From contig JAQNBH010000013.1 in NCBI GenBank assembly GCA_028752905.1, positions 12,452,897-12,516,896 on the forward strand: a DNA stretch of 64,000 nucleotides, written 5' to 3'. Source of the stretch: Cladorhizidae sp. MBARI D1340-BT2. Its lineage: Eukaryota > Porifera > Demospongiae > Poecilosclerida > Cladorhizidae. Shown here piece after piece: positions 55,300 through 64,000 of this stretch (positions are counted from its first letter, which is position 1; each line of letters opens with the position of its first letter). The position numbers and the translations under genes were made by a program. The notes below the pieces were generated by a model. It made no database searches. It was not told the origin of the DNA and worked only from the letters and a program-made list of their open reading frames with translations.

Positions 55300-58200
55300 G
55301 ATAGTCTAGATGCCTACTACAGAAGTGACCTGCTATCTGCATGTAAATTAATCAACCCCAGATAGTCTAGATGCCTACTACAGAAGTGACCTGGCCAATG
55401 CCTATCTGCATGTATATTAATCAACCCCAGATAGTCTAGATACCTACTACAGAAGTGACCTGGCCAATGCCTATCTGCATGTACATTAATCAACCCCAGA
55501 TAGTTTAGATGCCTACTACAGAAGTGACCTGGCCAATGCCTATCTGCATGTAAATTAATCAACCCCAGATAGTCTAGATGCCTACTACAGAAGTGACCTG
55601 GCCAATGCCTACCTGCATGTACATTAATCAACCCCAGATAGTCTAGATACCTACTACAGAAGTGACCTGGCCAATGCCTATCTGCATGTACATTAATCAA
55701 CCCCAGATAGTCTAGATGCCTACTACAGAAGTGACCTGGCCAATGCCTATCTGCATGTACATTAATCAACCCCAGATAGTCTAGATGCCTACTACAGAAG
55801 TGACCTGCTATCTGCATGTAAATTAATCAACCCCAGATAGTCTAGATGCCTACTACAGAAGTGACCTGGCCAATGCCTATCTGCATGTATATTAATCAAC
55901 CCCAGATAGTCTAGATACCTACTACAGAAGTGACCTGGCCAATGCCTATCTGCATGTACATTAATCAACCCCAGATAGTTTAGATGCCTACTACAGAAGT
56001 GACCTGGCCAATGCCTATCTGCATGTAAATTAATCAACCCCAGATAGTCTAGATGCCTACTACAGAAGTGACCTGGCCAATGCCTATCTGCATGTACATT
56101 AATCAACCCCAGATAGTCTAGATGTCTACTACAGAAGTGACCTGGCCAATGCCTACCTGCATGTGTAAATTAATCCACCCCAGATAGTCTAGATACCTAC
56201 TACAGAAGTGACCTGCTATCTGCATGTAAATTAATCAACCCCAGATAGTCTAGATGCCTACTACAGAAGTGACCTGGCCAATGCCTATCTGCATGTATAT
56301 TAATCAACCCCAGATAGTCTAGATACCTACTACAGAAGTGACCTGACCAATGCCTATCTGCATGTACATTAATCAACCCCAGATAGTTTAGATGCCTACT
56401 ACAGAAGTGACCTGGCCAATGCCTATCTGCATCTACATTAATCAACCCCAGATAGTCTAGATGCCTACTACAGAAGTGACCTGGCCAATGCCTATCTGCA
56501 TGTACATTAATCAACCCCAGATAGTCTAGATGTCTACTACAGAAGTGACCTGGCCAATGCCTACCTGCAGGTGTAAATTAATCCACCCCAAATAGTCTAG
56601 ATACCTACTACAGAAGTGACCTGCTATCTGCATGTAAATTAATCAACCCCAGATAGTCTAGATGCCTACTACAGAAGTGACCTGGCCAATGCCTATCTGC
56701 ATGTATATTAATCAACCCCAGATAGTCTAGATACCTACTACAGAAGTGACCTGACCAATGCCTATCTGCATGTACATTAATCAACCCCAGATAGTTTAGA
56801 TGCCTACTACAGAAGTGACCTGGCCAATGCCTATCTGCATCTACATTAATCAACCCCAGATAGTCTAGATGCCTACTACAGAAGTGACCTGGCCAATGCC
56901 TATCTGCATGTAAATTAATCAACCCCAGATAGTCTAGATGTCTACTACAGAAGTGACCTGGCCAATGCCTATCTGCATGTACATTAATCAACCCCAGATA
57001 GTCTAGATACCTACTACAGAAGTGACCTGGCCAATACCTACCTGCGTGTAAATTAATCAACCCCAGATAGTCTAGATGCCTACTATGGAAGTGACCTGGC
57101 CCATGCCTACCTGCATGTACATTAATCAACCCCAGATAGTCTAGATACCTACTACAGAAGTGACCTGGCCAATGCCTATCTGCATGTACATTAATCAACC
57201 CCAGATAGTCTAGATGCCTACTACAGAAGTGACCTGGCCAATGCCTATCTGCATGTACATTAATCAACCCCAGATAGTCTAGATGCCTACTACAGAAGTG
57301 ACCTGGCCAATGCCTATCTGCATGTATATTAATCAACCCCAGATAGTCTAGATACCTACTACAGAAGTGACGTGGCCAATGCCTATCTGCATGTACATTA
57401 ATCAACCCCAGATAGTCTAGATGCCTACTACAGAAGTGACCTGGCCAATGCCTATCTGCATGTACATTAATCAACCCCAGATAGTCTAGATGCCTACTAC
57501 AGAAGTGACCTGGCCAATGCCTACCTGCATGTGTAAATTAATCAACCCCAAATAGTCTAGATACCTACTACAGAAGCGACCTGCTATCTGCATGTAAATT
57601 AATCAACCCCAGATAGTCTAGATGCCTACTACAGAAGTGACCTGGCCAATGCCTATCTGCATGTATATTAATCAACCCCAGATAGTCTAGATACCCACTA
57701 CAGAAGTGACCTGGCCAATGCCTATCTGCATGTACATTAATCAACCCCAGATAGTTTAGATGCCTACTACAGAAGTGACCTGGCCAATGCCTATCTGCAT
57801 GTAAATTAATCAACCCCAGATAGTCTAGATGCCTACTACAGAAGTGACCTGGCCAATGCCTATCTGCATGTACATTAATCAACCCCAGATAGTCTAGATG
57901 CCGAAGTGACCTGGCCAATGCCTACCTGCATGTAAATTAATCAACCCCAGATAGTCTAGATGCCTACTACAGAAGTGACCTGACCAATGCCTATCTGCAT
58001 GTATATTAATCAACCCCAGATAGTTTAGATGCCTACTACAGAAGTGACCTGGCCAATGCCTATCTGCATGTACATTAATCAACCCCAGATAGTCTAGATG
58101 CCTACTACAGAAGTGACCTGGCCAATGCCTATCTGCATGTACATTAATCAACCCCAGATAGTCTAGATGCCTACTACAGAAGTGACCTGCTATCTGCATG

Positions 58201-58440
58201 TAAATTAATCAACCCCAGATAGTCTAGATGCCTACTACAGAAGTGACCTGGCCAATGCCTATCTGCATGTATATTAATCAACCCCAGATAGTCTAGATAC
58301 CTACTACAGAAGTGACGTGGCCAATGCCTATCTGCATGTACATTAATCAACCCCAGATAGTCTAGATGCCTACTACAGAAGTGACCTGGCCAATGCCTAT
58401 CTGCATGTACATTAATCAACCCCAGATAGTCTAGATGCCT
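55300..58440 (+). repeat. Long-range duplicate of about 37510-40650 (offset 17791 bp)
   Basis: The match to 37.5-40.65 kb is continuous at 17791 bp. That offset equals 22342 minus 4551, so this block and the preceding one together form a copy of 28.5-40.65 kb without the 4551 bp tandem duplication. Confidence 0.85.
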
Positions 58441-58484
58441 ACTACAGAAGTGACCTGGCCAATGCCTATCTGCATGTACATTAA

Positions 58485-59702
58485 TCAACCCCAGATAGTC
58501 TTGATGCCGAAGTGACCTGGCCAATGCCTACCTGCATGTAAATTAATCAACCCCAGATAGTCTAGATGCCTACTACAGAAGTGACCTGGCCAATGCCTAT
58601 CTGCATGTATATTAATCAACCCCAGATAGTTTAGATGCCTACTACAGAAATGACCTGGCCAATGCCTATCTGCATCTACATTAATCAACCCCAGATAGTC
58701 TAGATGCCTACTACAGAAGTGACCTGGCCAATGCCTATCTGCATGTATATTAATCAACCCCAGATAGTTTAGATGCCTACTACAGAAGTGACCTGGCCAA
58801 TGCCTATCTGCATCTACATTAATCAACCCCAGATAGTCTAGATGCCTACTACAGAAGTGACCTGGCCAATGCCTATATTAATCAACCCCAGATAGTCTAG
58901 ATGTCTACTACAGAAGTGACCTGGCCAATGCCTATCTGCATGTACATTAATCAACCCCAGATAGTCTAGATACCTACTACAGAAGTGACCTGGCCAATAC
59001 CTACCTGCGTGTAAATTAATCAACCCCAGATAGTCTAGATGACTACTATGGAAGTGACCTGGCCCATGCCTACCTGCATGTACATTAATCAACCCCAGAT
59101 AGTCTTGATGCCGAAGTGACCTGGCCAATGCCTACCTGCATGTAAATTAATCAACCCCAGATAGTCTAGATGCCTACTACAGAAGTGACCTGGCCAATGC
59201 CTATCTGCATGTATATTAATCAACCCCAGATAGTTTAGATGCCTACTACAGAAATGACCTGGCCAATGCCTATCTGCATCTACATTAATCAACCCCAGAT
59301 AGTCTAGATGCCTACTACAGAAGTGACCTGGCCAATGCCTATCTGCATGTATATTAATCAACCCCAGATAGTTTAGATGCCTACTACAGAAGTGACCTGG
59401 CCAATGCCTATCTGCATCTACATTAATCAACCCCAGATAGTCTAGATGCCTACTACAGAAGTGACCTGGCCAATGCCTATATTAATCAACCCCAGATAGT
59501 CTAGATGTCTACTACAGAAGTGACCTGGCCAATGCCTATCTGCATGTACATTAATCAACCCCAGATAGTCTAGATACCTACTACAGAAGTGACCTGGCCA
59601 ATACCTACCTGCGTGTAAATTAATCAACCCCAGATAGTCTAGATGACTACTATGGAAGTGACCTGGCCCATGCCTACCTGCATGTACATTAATCAACCCC
59701 AG
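58485..59702 (+). repeat. Tandem duplication, 604 bp unit, two copies
   Basis: About 58490-59098 is repeated at about 59094-59702. The rare AGTCTTGATG variant (loss of the TCTAGA hexamer) marks 53137, 58501 and 59105. The GATGACTAC variant marks about 53673, 59041 and 59645. The unit is not a multiple of 69 because it contains a -7 and a -10 monomer. Confidence 0.85.
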
Positions 59703-62700
59703 ATAGTCTAGATACCTACTACAGAAGTGACCTGGCCAATGCCTATCTGCATGTACATTAATCAACCCCAGATAGTCTAGATGCCTACTACAGAAGTGAC
59801 CTGGCCAATGCCTATCTGCATGTACATTAATCAACCCCAGATAGTCTAGATGCCTACTACAGAAGTGACCTGCTATCTGCATGTAAATTAATCAACCCCA
59901 GATAGTCTAGATGCCTACTACAGAAGTGACCTGGCCAATGCCTATCTGCATGTATATTAATCAACCCCAGATAGTCTAGATACCTACTACAGAAGTGACG
60001 TGGCCAATGCCTATCTGCATGTACATTAATCAACCCCAGATAGTCTAGATGCCTACTACAGAAGTGACCTGGCCAATGCCTATCTGCATGTACATTAATC
60101 AACCCCAGATAGTCTAGATGCCTACTACAGAAGTGACCTGGCCAATGCCTACCTGCATGTGTAAATTAATCAACCCCAAATAGTCTAGATAACTACTACA
60201 GAAGCGACCTGCTATCTGCATGTAAATTAATCAACCCCAGATAGTCTAGATGCCTACTACAGAAGTGACCTGGCCAATGCCTATCTGCATGTATATTAAT
60301 CAACCCCAGATAGTCTAGATACCCACTACAGAAGTGACCTGGCCAATGCCTATCTGCATGTACATTAATCAACCCCAGATAGTTTAGATGCCTACTACAG
60401 AAGTGACCTGGCCAATGCCTATCTGCATGTAAATTAATCAACCCCAGATAGTCTAGATGCCTACTACAGAAGTGACCTGGCCAATGCCTATCTGCATGTA
60501 CATTAATCAACCCCAGATAGTCTAGATGCCGAAGTGACCTGGCCAATGCCTACCTGCATGTAAATTAATCAACCCCAGATAGTCTAGATGCCTACTACAG
60601 AAGTGACCTGACCAATGCCTATCTGCATGTATATTAATCAACCCCAGATAGTTTAGATGCCTACTACAGAAGTGACCTGGCCAATGCCTATCTGCATCTA
60701 CATTAATCAAGCCCAGATAGTCTAGATGCCTACTACAGAAGTGACCTGGCCAATGCCTATCTGCATGTATATTAATCAACCCCAGATAGTTTAGATGCCT
60801 ACTACAGAAGTGACCTGGCCAATGCCTATCTGCATCTACATTAATCAACCCCAGATAGTCTAGATGCCTACTACAGAAGTGACCTGGCCAATGCCTATCT
60901 GCATGTAAATTAATCAACCCCAGATAGTCTAGATGTCTACTACAGAAGTGACCTGGCCAATGCCTATCTGCATGTACATTAATCAACACCAGATAGTCTA
61001 GATACCTACTACAGAAGTGACCTGGCCAATACCTACCTGCGTGTAAATTAATCAACCCCAGATAGTCTAGATGCCTACTATGGAAGTGACCTGGCCCATG
61101 CCTACCTGCATGTACATTAATCAACCCCAGATAGTCTAGATACCTACTACAGAAGTGACCTGGCCAATGCCTATCTGCATGTACATTAATCAACCCCAGA
61201 TAGTCTAGATGCCTACTACAGAAGTGACCTGGCCAATGCCTATCTGCATGTACATTAATCAACCCCAGATAGTCTAGATGCCTACTACAGAAGTGACCTG
61301 CTATCTGCATGTAAATTAATCAACCCCAGATAGTCTAGATGCCTACTACAGAAGTGACCTGGCCAATGCCTATCTGCATGTATATTAATCAACCCCAGAT
61401 AGTCTAGATACCTACTACAGAAGTGACCTGGCCAATGCCTATCTGCATGTACATTAATCAACCCCAGATAGTTTAGATGCCTACTACAGAAGTGACCTGG
61501 CCAATGCCTATCTGCATGTAAATTAATCAACCCCAGATAGTCTAGATGCCTACTACAGAAGTGACCTGGCCAATGCCTACCTGCATGTACATTAATCAAC
61601 CCCAGATAGTCTAGATACCTACTACAGAAGTGACCTGGCCAATGCCTATCTGCATGTACATTAATCAACCCCAGATAGTCTAGATGCCTACTACAGAAGT
61701 GACCTGGCCAATGCCTATCTGCATGTACATTAATCAACCCCAGATAGTCTAGATGCCTACTACAGAAGTGACCTGCTATCTGCATGTAAATTAATCAACC
61801 CCAGATAGTCTAGATGCCTACTACAGAAGTGACCTGGCCAATGCCTATCTGCATGTATATTAATCAACCCCAGATAGTCTAGATACCTACTACAGAAGTG
61901 ACCTGGCCAATGCCTATCTGCATGTACATTAATCAACCCCAGATAGTTTAGATGCCTACTACAGAAGTGACCTGGCCAATGCCTATCTGCATGTAAATTA
62001 ATCAACCCCAGATAGTCTAGATGCCTACTACAGAAGTGACCTGGCCAATGCCTATCTGCATGTACATTAATCAACCCCAGATAGTCTAGATGTCTACTAC
62101 AGAAGTGACCTGGCCAATGCCTACCTGCATGTGTAAATTAATCCACCCCAGATAGTCTAGATACCTACTACAGAAGTGACCTGCTATCTGCATGTAAATT
62201 AATCAACCCCAGATAGTCTAGATGCCTACTACAGAAGTGACCTGGCCAATGCCTATCTGCATGTATATTAATCAACCCCAGATAGTCTAGATACCTACTA
62301 CAGAAGTGACCTGACCAATGCCTATCTGCATGTACATTAATCAACCCCAGATAGTTTAGATGCCTACTACAGAAGTGACCTGGCCAATGCCTATCTGCAT
62401 CTACATTAATCAACCCCAGATAGTCTAGATGCCTACTACAGAAGTGACCTGGCCAATGCCTATCTGCATGTACATTAATCAACCCCAGATAGTCTAGATG
62501 TCTACTACAGAAGTGACCTGGCCAATGCCTACCTGCAGGTGTAAATTAATCCACCCCAAATAGTCTAGATACCTACTACAGAAGTGACCTGCTATCTGCA
62601 TGTAAATTAATCAACCCCAGATAGTCTAGATGCCTACTACAGAAGTGACCTGGCCAATGCCTATCTGCATGTATATTAATCAACCCCAGATAGTCTAGAT

Positions 62701-64000
62701 ACCTACTACAGAAGTGACCTGACCAATGCCTATCTGCATGTACATTAATCAACCCCAGATAGTTTAGATGCCTACTACAGAAGTGACCTGGCCAATGCCT
62801 ATCTGCATCTACATTAATCAACCCCAGATAGTCTAGATGCCTACTACAGAAGTGACCTGGCCAATGCCTATCTGCATGTAAATTAATCAACCCCAGATAG
62901 TCTAGATGTCTACTACAGAAGTGACCTGGCCAATGCCTATCTGCATGTACATTAATCAACCCCAGATAGTCTAGATACCTACTACAGAAGTGACCTGGCC
63001 AATACCTACCTGCGTGTAAATTAATCAACCCCAGATAGTCTAGATGCCTACTATGGAAGTGACCTGGCCCATGCCTACCTGCATGTACATTAATCAACCC
63101 CAGATAGTCTAGATACCTACTACAGAAGTGACCTGGCCAATGCCTATCTGCATGTACATTAATCAACCCCAGATAGTCTAGATGCCTACTACAGAAGTGA
63201 CCTGGCCAATGCCTATCTGCATGTACATTAATCAACCCCAGATAGTCTAGATGCCTACTACAGAAGTGACCTGGCCAATGCCTATCTGCATGTATATTAA
63301 TCAACCCCAGATAGTCTAGATACCTACTACAGAAGTGACGTGGCCAATGCCTATCTGCATGTACATTAATCAACCCCAGATAGTCTAGATGCCTACTACA
63401 GAAGTGACCTGGCCAATGCCTATCTGCATGTACATTAATCAACCCCAGATAGTCTAGATGCCTACTACAGAAGTGACCTGGCCAATGCCTACCTGCATGT
63501 GTAAATTAATCAACCCCAAATAGTCTAGATACCTACTACAGAAGCGACCTGCTATCTGCATGTAAATTAATCAACCCCAGATAGTCTAGATGCCTACTAC
63601 AGAAGTGACCTGGCCAATGCCTATCTGCATGTATATTAATCAACCCCAGATAGTCTAGATACCCACTACAGAAGTGACCTGGCCAATGCCTATCTGCATG
63701 TACATTAATCAACCCCAGATAGTTTAGATGCCTACTACAGAAGTGACCTGGCCAATGCCTATCTGCATGTAAATTAATCAACCCCAGATAGTCTAGATGC
63801 CTACTACAGAAGTGACCTGGCCAATGCCTATCTGCATGTACATTAATCAACCCCAGATAGTCTAGATGCCGAAGTGACCTGGCCAATGCCTACCTGCATG
63901 TAAATTAATCAACCCCAGATAGTCTAGATGCCTACTACAGAAGTGACCTGACCAATGCCTATCTGCATGTATATTAATCAACCCCAGATAGTTTAGATGC
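59089..64000 (+). repeat. Higher-order duplicate of about 53121-58032 (offset 5968 bp), cut by window end
   Basis: Every variant from 53.12 to 58.03 kb recurs 5968 bp later up to the last base of the window, including GATAACTAC (about 54221 and 60189), AAGCCCAG (about 54743 and 60711) and the CTGCAGGTG monomers. A difference is AATTAACCCC at about 54200 versus AATCAACCCC at 60168. The repeat continues beyond the window. Confidence 0.88.

Larger units (their letters stand above)
50820..55810 (+). repeat. Long-range duplicate of about 28475-33470 (offset about 22.34 kb)
   Basis: The order of all length variants from 28.48 to 33.47 kb is repeated here. The offset is 22350 bp before the CTAGGG insert, 22344 bp after it (one hexamer fewer), and 22342 bp after a 2 bp loss at about 52.60 kb. 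The 4551 bp tandem duplication seen at 28.9-38.0 kb is absent here. Confidence 0.85.
1..64000 (+). repeat. Satellite DNA array, 69 bp monomer, entire window
   Basis: The complete window consists of head-to-tail copies of one 69 bp monomer; both ends are inside the array. In the consensus, counted from AAGTGACCTG as position 1, TGGCCA is at 9-14, the 8 bp palindrome ATGTACAT at 27-34, ATTAAT at 33-38, CCCCAG at 42-47 and TCTAGA at 52-57. Base composition counted from the consensus is A21 C19 G12 T17, about 45 percent GC, with no CpG. Roughly 930 monomers are present and none is inverted. Neighbouring monomers differ at a small set of recurrent positions, and length variants of 59, 61, 62, 71 and 93-99 bp recur in fixed order, so the array is organised in higher-order units. 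I do not recognise the monomer as a named satellite family. A eukaryotic heterochromatic location is inferred from size and structure. Apparent minus-strand reading frames are explained by the 69 = 3 x 23 periodicity and are not annotated as genes. Confidence 0.98.

Noticed and set aside
1..64000. Leucine-rich-repeat protein, because each 23-residue unit contains LDYLGLIN
   Set aside because: The spacing LxxLxLxN differs from the LxxLxLxxN signature, the rest of the unit does not fit, and the frame is not maintained across the array.
1..64000. CRISPR array
   Set aside because: Repeats are directly adjacent with no unique spacers, and the unit is 69 bp of near-identical sequence throughout with no cas genes.
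1..64000. Primate beta satellite (about 68 bp) or alpha satellite
   Set aside because: The length is close to beta satellite, but from memory of its character the sequence does not correspond. No 171 bp period and no CENP-B-box-like motif (which needs CpGs) is seen. This was not checked by search.
1..64000. TCTAGA, TGGCCA or ATGTACAT palindromes as protein operator sites
   Set aside because: They occur in nearly every monomer simply because the monomer repeats. They are useful as restriction markers (XbaI, MscI, BsrGI) but give no evidence of regulation.

Overview
The whole 64 kb window is one uninterrupted, head-to-tail tandem repeat array, a satellite DNA. The basic monomer is 69 bp: it runs from AAGTGACCTG (monomer position 1) through TGGCCA (9-14), ATGTACAT (27-34), ATTAAT (33-38), CCCC (42-45) and TCTAGA (52-57) to CTACTACAG (61-69). 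About 930 monomers fit in the window. All lie in the same orientation, and the array continues past both edges. No unique-sequence gene, RNA gene, transposon, CRISPR array or origin is visible. The only sequence that is not a monomer or a monomer variant is a set of ten 22-28 bp inserts made of telomere-like CTAGGG (GGGCTA) hexamers. The organism cannot be named from this window. An array of this size and homogeneity with a nested higher-order structure is typical of eukaryotic nuclear heterochromatin (centromeric, pericentromeric or subtelomeric). Nothing suggests a prokaryote or a virus.

Monomers fall into a limited set of recurrent variants. Point variants sit at monomer positions 11, 15, 17, 22, 27, 29, 32, 43, 47, 53, 59, 60, 62 and 67-68. 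Recurrent length variants are -7 (GATGCC joined to GAAG), -8 (ACCTG joined to CTATCTG), -10 (GATG joined to AAGTG), another -10 (CCTAT joined to ATTAAT), +2 (GTGTAA) and +22/+28 (CTAGGG insert). They occur in fixed order and form higher-order modules. For example, the +2 monomer is followed by the -8 monomer throughout. All reading frames on the + strand have a stop in every monomer. One minus-strand frame is open because 69 = 3 x 23, which creates many apparent ORFs of up to 400 aa encoding a 23-residue repeat. The pattern of variation and the frame-breaking indels argue that these are not genes.

Layout by large-scale self-similarity: (1) 1-14.7 kb has duplications at offsets of 1838, 3936, 4339 and 3925 bp, with a six-monomer (414 bp) sub-duplication. 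(2) 14.7-28.5 kb is rich in CTAGGG inserts, with offsets of 2714, 1768 and 7082 bp and a complete 3279 bp tandem duplication. (3) 28.5-38.0 kb is a complete 4551 bp tandem duplication carrying the two expanded (four-hexamer) inserts. (4) 36.0-52.0 kb holds successive about 4.2 kb and about 6.3 kb tandem duplications. (5) 50.8-58.4 kb is another copy of the 28.5-40.6 kb region lacking the 4551 bp duplication. (6) 58.5-64.0 kb has a 604 bp tandem duplication and the start of a 5968 bp repeat.

The sequence reads as a record of repeated unequal exchange within a satellite. Block boundaries were derived by eye from shared variants and should be taken as accurate to about one monomer. Assembly error in so repetitive a region cannot be excluded.
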